A DNA stretch of 64,000 nucleotides from Methanobacterium sp. SMA-27 (lineage in GTDB: Archaea; Methanobacteriota; Methanobacteria; Methanobacteriales; Methanobacteriaceae), in contig NZ_JQLY01000001.1 in assembly GCF_000744455.1 (NCBI RefSeq), positions 2,076,501 through 2,140,500 on the forward strand. The letters are read 5' to 3'. A model generated the notes under the pieces. That model was given only the letters and a program-made list of their open reading frames with translations, was not told where the DNA came from and ran no database searches. Every line of letters begins with the position of its first letter. Within the stretch, counting starts at the first letter, position 1. Below, one piece after another: positions 9,544 to 20,635 of the stretch. Position numbers and translations under genes: made by a program.

Positions 9544-9699
9544 ATGATCAATCTCAAAGATTTGATGGTTGGTTTTGGATTTGTTCTAATAGTTCTAATA
9601 TTTATGATACAAAAAATCAGAATTAGATCTGCCCATAAAAAAAAGATTATTGAAATTAAAAACAGAAGAAAAAAGAAAAGAAAGAAAAATATGAAGTAA
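9544..9699 (+). CDS. Small Lys/Arg-rich single-span membrane protein, unknown function
   Basis: A 51-codon frame begins at an ATG with a clear TTAGGAGAAGTAACA ribosome site. It encodes a short N-terminus, one hydrophobic span (about residues 8-22) and a very basic C-terminal half rich in Lys and Arg, ending KKKRKKNMK. The charge pattern predicts a membrane anchor with a cytoplasmic cationic tail that could contact RNA, DNA or ribosomes. It sits 35 bp behind the Pcc1 gene and converges on the FKBP gene with only 3 bp between stop codons. I do not recognise a family. The strong ribosome site and lack of spare space make it likely real. Confidence 0.65.
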   Translation: MINLKDLMVGFGFVLIVLIFMIQKIRIRSAHKKKIIEIKNRRKKKRKKNMK

Positions 9700-9702
9700 T
9701 AT

Positions 9703-10530
9703 CTATTCCTTTTTCTCTTCTTCAGGTAAAACTTCTTCTGCTATTTCTTCAGCTTCAACCTTTTCAACAGCTTCTTCAAGTGCTTCTTCAGCAATAACCT
9801 CTTCGGCTATTTCTGCTGCTTCTTCTACTTTTTTCTCGAAGACATCGACGAATTCAACTTTTTCAATGTTTTCCATGTTCTCCCAGATATCTCTGGCTAT
9901 TCTAAACCTTGCAAATGTAATGTCCATGTAAGGTTTTTTATCGAACTTCGCCATTTCATCCATTGCTATTCTGACCACTCCATCGATTATTTGTATGTCG
10001 TGTTTTTCAGAGTCGATGTTAGGTGCTGTGTAATGAAGTTCTATCATGCTTTTGATCTTCTCAACATCATCATCAATAACCTTAATGACTTTTATGTCGT
10101 ATTCTAGATTTTTTCCTGCAAGTTCATGATTGAAGTCTACTCTAACCCTTCCACCACTTACACTTCTAATTATTCCAGTTGTTCCGTCGGATGTAATTGC
10201 CATTCCAACTTCGGGTTTCATTCCCTGTTTCTTGAATTCTCCCATAGGTATTAGCTGTAAGAGTTTTGGATCTCTTAATCCAAATCCTTCTTCAGGAGTT
10301 ATATCTACTTTTTTCTCTTCTCCTTCTTTCATACCTACAAGTGCTTCGTCTAATCCCTTTAAAACGTGTCCTCCACCAACTACTATTGGTATTGCACCAT
10401 AAGTTTTAGCATCTAATTTTATATCTGCTTCTTCCGCCACATTTTCATCGGTTGTGTCAAAGACGTTGCCTGTCTCCTGAACCTTTCCTGTATACTCAAG
10501 TCTTATAAAATCTCCTTCTTTCACTGCCAT
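9703..10530 (-). CDS. Long FKBP-type peptidyl-prolyl cis-trans isomerase
   Basis: The protein has an N-terminal FKBP domain of the SlyD-like archaeal long type: [22 protein letters not shown] at residues 5-26 and [16 protein letters not shown], then the inserted IF chaperone domain ([23 protein letters not shown]), and a further C-terminal domain. The last 40 residues are almost all Glu, Ala and Val, forming an acidic tail. It folds proteins by catalysing proline isomerisation in the cytoplasm. Its start overlaps the end of the upstream nucleotidyltransferase gene by 10 bp, which indicates translational coupling. Confidence 0.93.
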   Translation of the reverse strand: MAVKEGDFIRLEYTGKVQETGNVFDTTDENVAEEADIKLDAKTYGAIPIVVGGGHVLKGLDEALVGMKEGEEKKVDITPEEGFGLRDPKLLQLIPMGEFKKQGMKPEVGMAITSDGTTGIIRSVSGGRVRVDFNHELAGKNLEYDIKVIKVIDDDVEKIKSMIELHYTAPNIDSEKHDIQIIDGVVRIAMDEMAKFDKKPYMDITFARFRIARDIWENMENIEKVEFVDVFEKKVEEAAEIAEEVIAEEALEEAVEKVEAEEIAEEVLPEEEKKE

Positions 10531-11618
10531 ATCTCTAGCCTCCTGTGTGGTATTCTTTTTCGAAATTCATTTAGAACTTCTTTATTTTTATATTTTAATA
10601 TACGTATAACAGATGGGTATCTGTCTATATAGTTATGTACACCCTCCTTAAAAATACCCGCCTCGATTGATGACATAACCCTGTTTTTAAAGTGTCTGCT
10701 GAAACCCTGAGAAATAGATTTTTCAACATCTAAAAGGCAATTAAAGGGCCTGTTCTTTATTAAAGCTTCTGCTGTAATATCATCAATCAATGGGAGGGAT
10801 TTAAGTTCTTGAATGTTGTTATTATTCACCCTTTCGAGTATTCCATCAACATCCCTTAATTTGTCCAAAGGTGCATGACCATTATCAATTTCTCTAATAA
10901 GAACTTCAATTGTTTCAGGAGGTAACATATCTGTAACAGATTCCAGATCACCCAAAACAACTGCCTCCCTTATTTTAGTGCCACTAACACCTTCAACGCG
11001 CTTCACAAATATAAATTTACCAGTGAAATCAAAATCAATCTTTTTAAGGGACTTTGATAATGAAACTATTACATAATTGTCTTCATCAAGTTTTCCATGA
11101 AGAAGAACTTCCTTTGTTTCCATATCAACAATTTTATATGGTTTCGGTGCTACGCCGTTTCCATTGCTTATTCTTTTGAGTATATTTTCATATCCTGGAA
11201 ATGGTCTGTAACCACGAGGAATGTAATCCGCATCAAGAGCCTTAAAAGTCTTTGCAAGACATAATGAATACTGACCCGAACCCATTATCCCCATCGGGGG
11301 TCCTTCAATTACAATATCTGCTCCTGCTGCTATTGCGGTTTCAGCACGAGCTTCACGTGTCATAATATAAGGAAGGCCCCTGCCACTTCTCTCCAATGGC
11401 CCGGGTACAACAGCAACAAATAAACCTTCTGGAATCTGGTTTTTTGCTTGGATCATACAAAATTTATGGCCTAGATGTAGTGGAGAGTACTCTGTAAAAT
11501 CTGCAATTATCTTCACATCACCTTCAACAGATCCATAAATTGGTTCCCTTTTAATATCGTTATTTAAAAGTTTTCTATCTCTATCCAAAATTTTCTGGAC
11601 GAATGTTTTACATTCCAA
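10521..11618 (-). CDS. TmcAL-like nucleotidyltransferase (HIGH-type), archaeal
   Basis: The 365-residue protein has a nucleotidyltransferase fold near residues 36-130: [20 protein letters not shown] contains a variant H-x-G-H motif, followed by [34 protein letters not shown] and a SGTKIREAV motif near residue 220. This resembles bacterial TmcAL (YlbM), which uses ATP to attach acetate to the wobble cytidine of elongator tRNA-Met. Whether the archaeal protein does the same is unknown. The C-terminal part (about residues 270-350) has a helical region of unclear role. It is the upstream partner of the FKBP gene, with overlapping ends. Confidence 0.7.
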   Translation of the reverse strand: MECKTFVQKILDRDRKLLNNDIKREPIYGSVEGDVKIIADFTEYSPLHLGHKFCMIQAKNQIPEGLFVAVVPGPLERSGRGLPYIMTREARAETAIAAGADIVIEGPPMGIMGSGQYSLCLAKTFKALDADYIPRGYRPFPGYENILKRISNGNGVAPKPYKIVDMETKEVLLHGKLDEDNYVIVSLSKSLKKIDFDFTGKFIFVKRVEGVSGTKIREAVVLGDLESVTDMLPPETIEVLIREIDNGHAPLDKLRDVDGILERVNNNNIQELKSLPLIDDITAEALIKNRPFNCLLDVEKSISQGFSRHFKNRVMSSIEAGIFKEGVHNYIDRYPSVIRILKYKNKEVLNEFRKRIPHRRLEIWQ

Positions 11619-11731
11619 ATTGAATTACCCCGATTACTTTGTATATATTTAATATGTTTCTATCATAATAATGGTTCATTGGATCAAAAGATAAAAATAT
11701 AATAGAGAAGATATGATTATTTGGTGTAAAA

Positions 11732-13030
11732 ATGCTTGATCTCTGCCTTTCAAATTGTAAAATTGTTCCTGAAAACATTGAATATTCGATAGGAATTAAT
11801 GATGGTAAAATTGTTTCCATCAAAAGGAGTACTATCAAAGCAGGAAAAACTATTGAAATAAATGGTAAAATAGTTCTACCTGGATTAATTGATGCCCATG
11901 TGCACTTGAGAGACCCTGGATTTACCTATAAAGAAGATTTCAGATCTGGAACAACTGCTGCTGCTGGAGGCGGTTTTACAACTGTCCTGGACATGCCCAA
12001 TACAAAACCTCCAACAAACACTGCCGAAACATTCAAGAACAAAATTAGAATAGGAGAAAATAAAAGTCTTGTTGACTTTGGTTTACATGCAGGGGCAGAT
12101 AATCCTGAACAGATAAAAAAACTTGCAGCCCTCAAACCAGCTTCATTTAAAATTTTCATGGATCTATTTGATGATGATTTTTTAATGAATATATTCGGTG
12201 AACTATCGGATTTACCCGAAATTGACGGCATTAAAACCGTTGTTTCACTACATGCAGAAGATAAGGAAATTGTAAATCGATACACAAATATGGTAAAATC
12301 CAAGGAAAATTTGAATCCAATTGCATATGTGGATGCAAGACCACCATTAGCAGAAGAGATTGCAGTTTCCAAAGCTATATTATTGGCCAAAGAATTCAAT
12401 TTGAAGATGCATGTGTGCCATGCGAGTACTAAAAAATCTTTAAACCTAATAAAAAAAGCTAAATTTGATGGATGTAATATTACATCAGAAGTTACTCCAC
12501 ATCATTTGTTTTTAGATTCAAGCTACTTTGAACAATTTGGAAACTTTGCCAAAACCAATCCCCCACTCAGAAACAAGGCAAATAAGATAAATCTAATTGA
12601 TCTTCATAATGTGGACATTATTGGAACAGATCATGCCCCGCACACAATTTCAGAAAAAGAAGAAAATATTTGGAATGCACCACCTGGAATCCCAGGGCTT
12701 GAAACTGCCCTCCCACTTATTTTAACCCAAATAAATAGGGGTAAAACATCATTTGAAGTGCTGAAAAAGCTCCTATGTGAAAATCCTGCCAGAATATTTA
12801 ACCTTAAAAATAAGGGATTTATAAAGGAAGGAATGGATGCGGATTTTGTTGTGGTTGACATGAAAAAGGAAGATATCATAAATCCTGATAATTTCTACTC
12901 AAAGGCCCATTATTCTCCATTTAAAGGTCAAAAAGTACAGGGATTACCAATCATGACAATTTTAAGAGGTGAAATTGTAATGAAAGAAGGCGAAGTTTAT
13001 GAAACCAACGGAAAATTTGTTTACAGTTAA
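11732..13030 (+). CDS. pyrC: Dihydroorotase
   Basis: PyrC closes N-carbamoyl-aspartate to dihydroorotate in pyrimidine synthesis. The 432-residue amidohydrolase shows LPGLIDAHVHLRDPGFTYKE (about residues 49-68; zinc-binding H-x-H), later histidines in VSLHAEDKE, MHVCHAS and EVTPHHLFLD, and the catalytic aspartate in IIGTDHAPHT. Length and motifs fit class I dihydroorotases. The ATG follows a TTTGGTGTAAAA ribosome site. It is followed 44 bp later by a CooT-like gene on the same strand. Confidence 0.95.
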   Translation: MLDLCLSNCKIVPENIEYSIGINDGKIVSIKRSTIKAGKTIEINGKIVLPGLIDAHVHLRDPGFTYKEDFRSGTTAAAGGGFTTVLDMPNTKPPTNTAETFKNKIRIGENKSLVDFGLHAGADNPEQIKKLAALKPASFKIFMDLFDDDFLMNIFGELSDLPEIDGIKTVVSLHAEDKEIVNRYTNMVKSKENLNPIAYVDARPPLAEEIAVSKAILLAKEFNLKMHVCHASTKKSLNLIKKAKFDGCNITSEVTPHHLFLDSSYFEQFGNFAKTNPPLRNKANKINLIDLHNVDIIGTDHAPHTISEKEENIWNAPPGIPGLETALPLILTQINRGKTSFEVLKKLLCENPARIFNLKNKGFIKEGMDADFVVVDMKKEDIINPDNFYSKAHYSPFKGQKVQGLPIMTILRGEIVMKEGEVYETNGKFVYS

Positions 13031-13074
13031 AATTAACTTAATTTGTATTATAAAAAAAATTTAATGGTGATAAA

Positions 13075-13254
13075 ATGTGCGAATCCACTGTTTATTCAAT
13101 AGATGGAACAAAAATAATGGAAGATGTTTTAAATATTAAAATAAATGGCAATAATATAGAATTAATGGATATTCTAAACACGAAAAAAGATATTAATGGT
13201 ACCATAGTAGAGATAGACTTGGATAAACATGGAATATACATTGATTTAAAATAA
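13075..13254 (+). CDS. CooT-family small nickel-binding-type protein
   Basis: A 59-residue frame begins MCESTVYSIDG and ends in a beta-rich segment GTIVEIDLDKHGIYIDL. The Met-Cys start with a conserved Cys2 and the two-halved beta structure match the CooT family, in which Cys2 of the mature dimer binds Ni(II). A GGTGATAAA ribosome site precedes the ATG. The gene lies between pyrC and the mvh operon, and a CooC-type ATPase gene is 4 kb upstream. Its role in methanogens is not established. Family assignment is by pattern recall, without a search. Confidence 0.75.
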   Translation: MCESTVYSIDGTKIMEDVLNIKINGNNIELMDILNTKKDINGTIVEIDLDKHGIYIDLK

Positions 13255-13402
13255 TCAAATCCAAATTTTTAATAAATTAATTTTTTTTTATTATCCAATC
13301 TAATATTTTCTTTAATATATACAAACTAGTATTTTGGTCTTATTTCAAAAAGAGTAATATTTGCAGATTTGCTATAATTTTATTATATTCATTATATTTT
13401 CT

Positions 13403-13440
13403 AAAAAAATAAAAAAAGGGTTTGGTGGATAAATTCCACC
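13403..13440 (-). terminator. Terminator of the mvh operon
   Basis: Immediately after the mvhB stop codon the minus-strand RNA can pair GGTGGA with TCCACC (plus-strand arms 13424-13429 and 13435-13440, 5-nt loop). An A-rich stretch on the plus strand at 13403-13417 gives the U-tract. This is a good intrinsic-like terminator for a highly expressed operon. Confidence 0.7.
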
Positions 13441-13451
13441 TTATAAAAAAC

Positions 13452-14690
13452 TTACTTCATTGAGAGTGCGTCTTTAGGACACGGTTCTATGCACTGGTCA
13501 CAGAGTATACAGTAACCCTTGAGTGGTACTTTTTCTCCAGTGAGCTTCAGCATGCTATATGGGCATACTTCAATACAGTCACCGCATTCAGTACATTTAT
13601 CTGGGCTGAAAGAGATCCTGTTTCGTTTAACGGCTTTGCCATCAACTACTTTATCGATCTCTGAAATTGTCAAGGCTCCCTCAGGACAGGCAGTTGTACA
13701 TGCACCGCAACGTGTACACATTGCGTATGATGCTTCTGCATCTGTCTTAATGTCGCCTGGAACTTGCATTCCAGTGTTTGTTACTACTCTGATTGCGTCA
13801 GTAGGGCATATTCTTGCACATGCACCTATATGATCACATTTTTCCTCGTCCCAGACAAGTCCTTCTTCAGATGCTGGCTTTGCTGGTCCTAATTCTACTT
13901 CAAGATCTATTGCATCTACAGGGCACAGCTGTTCGCAGAGACCACATGCTGTACAGATCTCTGGAAGTTCAACTGATAGTGTTGATGATTTAGGATTAAT
14001 GAAGTCTCCAGGACATGCTTCAACACAGACGTTACATCCAATACAGGTGTCTTCGTCCACTTCAAATTTGAGCATCTCTTTGGTACGTTTTTCTGGTTTT
14101 TTGCCTGATATGTACACTGCATTCCATGGGCATGTCTGTGAACAGACTCCACATTTTATACAAGTGTCTTCATCAATGACAATACTTCCTCCAACTTCTT
14201 CGAGGGTGATGGCATCTACTGGACATTCATCCACACACATACCACAACCTACACAGTCCACTATTGCTATAGGTCCGCTGATGTCAATATCAACCTTATT
14301 AGGTTCTTTAACACCTTCAACACCAATAACTTCTACAGGGCATATGTCCACACATTTCTGACACATTACACAGTATCCTTCTAGTGGTACCTTGCTCATT
14401 TTACCTTCATCAAGTTTCAGTACCTGTGGTGGGCAAATTTCTACACAGTCGCCGCATTCATCACATAGTGCTGGGTTGTAGGTTACTCGAGCTTGTGTTA
14501 CACCGCTCTCATCAATTGAAAGTTCTTCTGTTTTCAATGCACCTTTTGGGCATATGTCCACACATTTGGGTGCGCCTCCACAGACGTCACAGTAGATCAC
14601 ATCTTCCGGTGACACTTCTATGGCTGCTGTAGGACATGCACCCTGGCATGCGCCGCATCTGATGCAGTCTTCCTTGTTGACTACTATCAT
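13452..14690 (-). CDS. mvhB: Polyferredoxin MvhB
   Basis: MvhB is the polyferredoxin of the F420-non-reducing hydrogenase operon. The 412-residue protein is a chain of ferredoxin-like repeats; I count twelve CxxCxxCxxxCP-type positions. Ten are canonical, for example [12 protein letters not shown] at residue 10 and [12 protein letters not shown] at the end. The second ([15 protein letters not shown]) has a longer spacing. The ninth ([12 protein letters not shown]) has only three of the four usual cysteines. It is the last gene of mvhDGAB and is followed by a strong terminator. It probably carries electrons from the hydrogenase, though its exact partner is unsettled. Confidence 0.96.
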   Translation of the reverse strand: MIVVNKEDCIRCGACQGACPTAAIEVSPEDVIYCDVCGGAPKCVDICPKGALKTEELSIDESGVTQARVTYNPALCDECGDCVEICPPQVLKLDEGKMSKVPLEGYCVMCQKCVDICPVEVIGVEGVKEPNKVDIDISGPIAIVDCVGCGMCVDECPVDAITLEEVGGSIVIDEDTCIKCGVCSQTCPWNAVYISGKKPEKRTKEMLKFEVDEDTCIGCNVCVEACPGDFINPKSSTLSVELPEICTACGLCEQLCPVDAIDLEVELGPAKPASEEGLVWDEEKCDHIGACARICPTDAIRVVTNTGMQVPGDIKTDAEASYAMCTRCGACTTACPEGALTISEIDKVVDGKAVKRNRISFSPDKCTECGDCIEVCPYSMLKLTGEKVPLKGYCILCDQCIEPCPKDALSMK

Positions 14691-14705
14691 TTTTTCACCT
14701 TTGGG

Positions 14706-16118
<1,413 letters not shown>

Positions 16119-17048
16119 TTATTTTCCCTCCTTTTGCATTTTCATTGGTATTAATGCAGCTGGGAGTGTGTAAGTATAGAACGTACCTACAATATCATCT
16201 AACTGGTCAGCAACTTCTTCAGGGTCAACAGTTTTGTCGTGATCAATACCGAAGTCTGATCCTATAGCGCTTATCATTTTTGCACCTTGGTCAGTTACTT
16301 TTGCTGTTGGTCCGTAGCATCCTCTACACTGTATGCCTATTGATGGACATTCTGCTCCGCAGAGTGATATTGTTGATGGACCCATACATACAAGTCCCTG
16401 TGGTACCAGACACATTTCTTTTTCTGGTCTTCCAAGTTCGAACTGCCTGATGATCTTGTCCATTGCCATTCCTTCCGGTGGCTTTTCTCTTGGACATACT
16501 TCACATAGGTTTGTTGTTGGTAATGTTACCGGTTCACCTGTTAAAAGAGCTATAAGTGCTTCTGCAAGAACATCGGATCTTGTTGGGCAGCCAGGTATGG
16601 AAAGATCCACATCTATTGCTTCTGAAAGTGGTCTCACCCTACTTTCGAGGTGTGGTATATCTTCACTTGGTATTATACCTTCTTCGTTGTAAGTACTGGC
16701 GGAATTTACGTAAGCTTCTTGGGTGAGCTCGTCAACAGTGTGTAAGTTTCCGAGTCCAGGTATTCCTCCGTATACTGCGCAAACACCGTATGCTATGACG
16801 AATTTTGCTTTTTTTCTTAGCATTTCGGCAAGTTCACGGTTTTCATTGTTACGGATTCCGCCTTCTATTATTATAACATCCAGATCATCTGGAACTTCAT
16901 CGTATTTAACGTCCATGAGTACGGGCATGAATTCTATGTCTGCCAATCCCATCACATCAATTATTGCTTCATGTATATCTGCAATGGACAGGTGACAACC
17001 GGAACATCCAGCCAACCACATGGTCGCTATTTTAGCTTTTTCTGCCAT
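16119..17048 (-). CDS. mvhG: F420-non-reducing hydrogenase small subunit MvhG
   Basis: MvhG is the small, iron-sulfur subunit of the hydrogenase. The 309-residue protein starts with the proximal-cluster motif WLAGCSGCHLS (about residues 12-22). Further cluster cysteines appear in YGVCAVYGG, SIPGCPTRSD, NLCEVCPREK and SLCGAECPSIGIQCRGCYGP. These three [4Fe-4S] clusters conduct electrons from the NiFe site to MvhD. It follows mvhD by 18 bp. Confidence 0.97.
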   Translation of the reverse strand: MAEKAKIATMWLAGCSGCHLSIADIHEAIIDVMGLADIEFMPVLMDVKYDEVPDDLDVIIIEGGIRNNENRELAEMLRKKAKFVIAYGVCAVYGGIPGLGNLHTVDELTQEAYVNSASTYNEEGIIPSEDIPHLESRVRPLSEAIDVDLSIPGCPTRSDVLAEALIALLTGEPVTLPTTNLCEVCPREKPPEGMAMDKIIRQFELGRPEKEMCLVPQGLVCMGPSTISLCGAECPSIGIQCRGCYGPTAKVTDQGAKMISAIGSDFGIDHDKTVDPEEVADQLDDIVGTFYTYTLPAALIPMKMQKEGK

Positions 17049-17066
17049 ATTATTTCACTCCTCCGC

Positions 17067-17495
<429 letters not shown>

Positions 17496-17965
17496 AGAGT
17501 TTCCTCCTGATTTATCAATGTACCATCAACTTCACCATATTGAGGTTACTTATTAATGTACATTATATGGATAGCAAAATAGTTATTATAAAGGTTACTC
17601 CAAGAACAATTCCGAAAGGCATATATATAAGAATATGAATATCCTGTTTAGTATTACTTTGACAATTTAATACCAATTATTTATATTATTAAAGCCTAAA
17701 AAAGCTTTAAAACTAATTATTTACTCTTAGATCTATTTTTAACATTTAATATTAATATTAATTAAATTTAAAGGAATAATTACAGGCGTATTTCTAATTT
17801 TTTTTGTATAAATTTAAATATAAAACAATTTTTAAGAATAGTATTTAATTGAATTTAATATTCTTAATAGTTAACAATGTTAATTTAATGGTTTATTAGT
17901 CATTGTTAAATAAAACAAAATACAGAAAAAGAGTTTGAGATAAAAAATTATTTAAAATAAAAAAG
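17496..17965. promoter_or_regulatory. Divergent mvh/suf intergenic region
   Basis: This 470-bp AT-rich gap separates mvhD (leftward) from sufC (rightward) and holds no convincing gene. On the mvh side there are TATA-like stretches at about 17588-17596 and 17618-17631 (minus strand), a direct repeat AGGTTACT at 17543-17550 and 17592-17599, and the palindrome AATGTACATT at 17555-17564. On the suf side there is a near-perfect palindrome TTAACAATGTTAA at 17871-17883. Its first nine bases return in inverse orientation (CATTGTTAA) at 17901-17909. These are candidate regulator sites; no regulator is identified. Confidence 0.45.
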
Positions 17966-17977
17966 TTGGTGGTTAGA

Positions 17978-18745
17978 CTGCTGCTTGAAATAACAGATCT
18001 GGCTGTAGAAGTTAATGGAAAAGAAATACTAAAGGATATAGATTTATACATCGATAAAGGCGAAACACATGTGCTGTTAGGTCCAAATGGAAGTGGAAAA
18101 AGTACTCTTTTTATGTCCATGCTAGGATTTCCAAAGTACAAAGTGACTAGAGGCGAAATAATCTTCAAAGATGAAGATATAACAAATATGACTACTACTG
18201 AACGGGTTGAACGAGGTTTAGGTGTAAGTTTCCAGAATCCCCCTGCAATAAGAGGAGTTAAACTTAAAGATTTGTTGCAGATCGAAAAGAGTAAAAAAAG
18301 TGTCAAACCTAATCAAGATGAGCTTGACCCTGAAACAATTGCACTAGCTGAAAAACTTAAATTCTCAGACCAATTCCTTGAAAGGGATGTTAATCTTGGA
18401 TTTTCAGGTGGAGAAGTTAAAAGATCTGAGATTCTGCAACTTCTAGCACAACAACCAGATTTCATAATGTTCGATGAACCTGATTCTGGAGTTGATATTG
18501 AAAACGTGGAACTCCTTGCAGAGGAAATAAATGTATTATTGGACAAAGACAAAAAACCAGGATTGCGTGAAAAATCGGGTTTACTAATAACCCATTTGGG
18601 TTACATACTAAACTTTGTTAGTGCAAACACAGCCCATGTGCTGATGGATGGAAAAATAGCTTGTTCTGGAGATCCAAACGAGATATTAGGAAGGAAGGAT
18701 TTAAAGGGTGTGTGGAATGTTGCGGAATACACTAGAACGTGCTGA
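17978..18745 (+). CDS. sufC: Fe-S cluster assembly ATPase SufC
   Basis: SufC is the ABC-type ATPase of the SUF iron-sulfur assembly system. Motifs in order are Walker A LLGPNGSGKST, the Q-loop SFQNPPAIRG, signature LGFSGGEVKRSEILQ, Walker B FIMFDEPDSGVD and the H-loop LLITHLG. The frame is open back to a TTG at 17966, but no ribosome site precedes that codon. Homologues usually begin MLLEI, which corresponds to a CTG at 17978, with GGTGG about five bases upstream. I prefer this CTG start, with low certainty. Its end overlaps sufB, so the two are translationally coupled. Confidence 0.93.
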   Translation: MLLEITDLAVEVNGKEILKDIDLYIDKGETHVLLGPNGSGKSTLFMSMLGFPKYKVTRGEIIFKDEDITNMTTTERVERGLGVSFQNPPAIRGVKLKDLLQIEKSKKSVKPNQDELDPETIALAEKLKFSDQFLERDVNLGFSGGEVKRSEILQLLAQQPDFIMFDEPDSGVDIENVELLAEEINVLLDKDKKPGLREKSGLLITHLGYILNFVSANTAHVLMDGKIACSGDPNEILGRKDLKGVWNVAEYTRTC

Positions 18746-19937
18746 AAAGGCCAAAAAGAAGAAAGCTGCCCTTGGATCTGATGTTGAAATAGAAGAATTC
18801 GAAGGGGAAGAAGCAGGAGAACACGAAGAGGTTGAATCTTTAAGTGATCTTTCGAATAAAGATCAAAAATCTCTTCTAAAGGTTGGGGTTGATCCTTCTG
18901 GTGCAGGTAGGGCAGGTTCATTTTTACAAATTGACCAGTCTAAAGTATGCAGCAATTGTCAATCCGAAGCAATAGAACTTATGGGTTTACCACAGGCATT
19001 AGAAAAATATGATTGGGTTAAAGATTATTTATGGAACGCCGTACCTGTAGATACAGATAAATACACTGCACGAACTGCTTTAGGAGAGCCAGGAGGTTAC
19101 TTTATAAGATCACTTCCAGGTACCAAGGAAGTGTTACCTGTACAGGCATGTATGTTTATTGGTGATGAAAAAGTTGCTCAAACAGCTCATAACATAATAA
19201 TTGCCGAAGAAAATTCAGAACTTCATATCATTACGGGATGTTCAACTGGTAGTGATGTGCAGTCTGCTATGCATGTTGGTGTTTCTGAATTCTATTTGAA
19301 AAAAGGGGCTAAAATAACCTTTACAATGGTACATAACTGGGCAGAGCAGGTTGAAGTTAGACCTAGGACAGGAGTTATTCTAGGTGATGATACAACTTAC
19401 ATCAGTAATTATATACTCACCAGCCCTGTGAATACAATACAGACATATCCTACAGCATATTGTCAGGGAGAAAACTCCAAAGTAGTTTTCCAGTCAATAT
19501 TGGGTGGTCAAAAGGATTCTATTCTTGATGCCGGTTCAAGGGCAATATTAACTGGTAGAAATTCTAGCGCTGAAATGATAACACGTGCAGTTTCCAAGGA
19601 TGAATCCCAGATATACACAAGGGGTCATCTTGCAGGAAAATCTCCAGATGTTCGAGGGCATTTGGAATGTATGGGTTTGGTACTTTCAGATGATTCACTC
19701 ATTTACTCTGTTCCAGAACTTGAGGGAAGTTCAACTGATCTTGAACTCTCTCATGAGGCAGCTGTTGGTAAAATTGCAGAAGAAGAGGTTCTTTATCTCA
19801 TGTCTAGAGGACTCACAGAGGATGAAGCTGCTTCAATGATTGTGAAGGGATTCCTGAGTATGGATATTGCAGGATTACCACCAGAGTTAGCTGCTGAAAC
19901 TAAGAATATGATAGATCTAAGTATTCAGGGAATGTAA
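18717..19937 (+). CDS. sufB: Fe-S cluster assembly scaffold SufB (SufBD family)
   Basis: This protein of about 406 residues is the single SufB/D subunit of the minimal SufBC system of methanogens, which builds clusters on a SufB2C2 scaffold. SufBD beta-helix features are visible: HIITGCSTGS, FTMVHNWAEQVEVRPRTGV, and the C-terminal block ELSHEAAVGKIAEEEVLYLMSRGL. The likely start is the ATG at 18717 (MLRNTLERAEKAKKKK); a GTG three codons earlier is also open. The start lies inside the last 30 bases of sufC. The need for many Fe-S clusters in the adjacent Mvh operon fits the location. Confidence 0.93.
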   Translation: MLRNTLERAEKAKKKKAALGSDVEIEEFEGEEAGEHEEVESLSDLSNKDQKSLLKVGVDPSGAGRAGSFLQIDQSKVCSNCQSEAIELMGLPQALEKYDWVKDYLWNAVPVDTDKYTARTALGEPGGYFIRSLPGTKEVLPVQACMFIGDEKVAQTAHNIIIAEENSELHIITGCSTGSDVQSAMHVGVSEFYLKKGAKITFTMVHNWAEQVEVRPRTGVILGDDTTYISNYILTSPVNTIQTYPTAYCQGENSKVVFQSILGGQKDSILDAGSRAILTGRNSSAEMITRAVSKDESQIYTRGHLAGKSPDVRGHLECMGLVLSDDSLIYSVPELEGSSTDLELSHEAAVGKIAEEEVLYLMSRGLTEDEAASMIVKGFLSMDIAGLPPELAAETKNMIDLSIQGM

Positions 19938-20353
19938 AAAAAATCTTTTTTTTTTGGAGATTAATTAGCAATCTCCATATTCTATTCTTTTTAATATTTA
20001 ATAATGGAATATTTAATTCAAGTATCATTGTTAAACTTGAGAAATTACCAATTAATCTGGCAACAACTGGATTCCTTAAGTATAATATTGAAAATGTGAA
20101 ATAACAACTGCATTTGCGTTCAATCCTTATTAACCAAACCAACCAATCCAATAATCTTATCCAAATTATAAAGATAAAATTATCACCAGAATTAGTCTTC
20201 TGGTATTGGTTTAGTATAGTTTAGATGTTTTAAAACATTGAAACATACAATTTAAAAAGAAAAAATATATTGATTCTATTAGAGGAACTGGTCTAAAAAA
20301 AATGTTTTTTTTTATATCTTCTGAAATAATTTGTTAATAAAATATTATGTGGG
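19938..20353. terminator. sufB downstream region with T-tract, hairpins and no gene
   Basis: A 12-base T-rich run begins 7 bp after the sufB stop (about 19944-19955). It is followed by a perfect 8-bp inverted repeat, TGGAGATT at 19955-19962 and AATCTCCA at 19970-19977. The T-run is a typical archaeal termination signal. A second inverted repeat, ACCAGAA at 20185-20191 and TTCTGGT at 20198-20204, lies in the middle of the gap. No frame with a ribosome site was found. The PRC-barrel gene on the other strand ends at 20354. Confidence 0.5.
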
Positions 20354-20626
20354 TTATTCTGAGATTATTATGAATTCGCCCACTTTCTCTACTTTACCGA
20401 ACGGAACTAATAAATTCTCTCCTTTCTTCTTGGCACCTTTGATATGTACATTTCTGCCTTTTTCAACTTTAATAACAACATCAGTTATCTTTCCAGTTTT
20501 ACCGTTGATTACCAATTCTTCAAGTTCTCCTAGAATTCTAGCATTATTTGTTGCTACTTGGTATCCCTTGATCTCGCTCCAGACTTTTTCTTCCCCTTTT
20601 ATAAGTTTTCTCTCTTCAACAACCAT
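20354..20626 (-). CDS. PRC-barrel domain protein
   Basis: The 90-residue protein fits the PRC-barrel family, small beta-barrels found alone in archaea and fused to RimM and photosynthetic reaction centre H subunits. GKTGKITDVVIKVEKG and the closing PFGKVEKVGEFIII are typical. The ATG at 20626 has an ideal AGGTGAT ribosome site four bases upstream that overlaps the cobY stop codon, so I use it over a GTG three codons earlier. It is the last gene of an mmp14-cobY-PRC set. Its function is unknown; relatives are thought to bind RNA or RNA-linked proteins. Confidence 0.85.
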   Translation of the reverse strand: MVVEERKLIKGEEKVWSEIKGYQVATNNARILGELEELVINGKTGKITDVVIKVEKGRNVHIKGAKKKGENLLVPFGKVEKVGEFIIISE

Positions 20627-20635
20627 TACAATCAC

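Noticed and set aside
13519..14361. Long antisense frames opposite mvhB
   Set aside because: They are shadows created by the regular Cys-rich repeats of the polyferredoxin.
19900..20151. 83-codon frame on the minus strand over the sufB end
   Set aside because: It overlaps sufB and its terminator, has biased low-complexity residues and no ribosome site; a chance frame.
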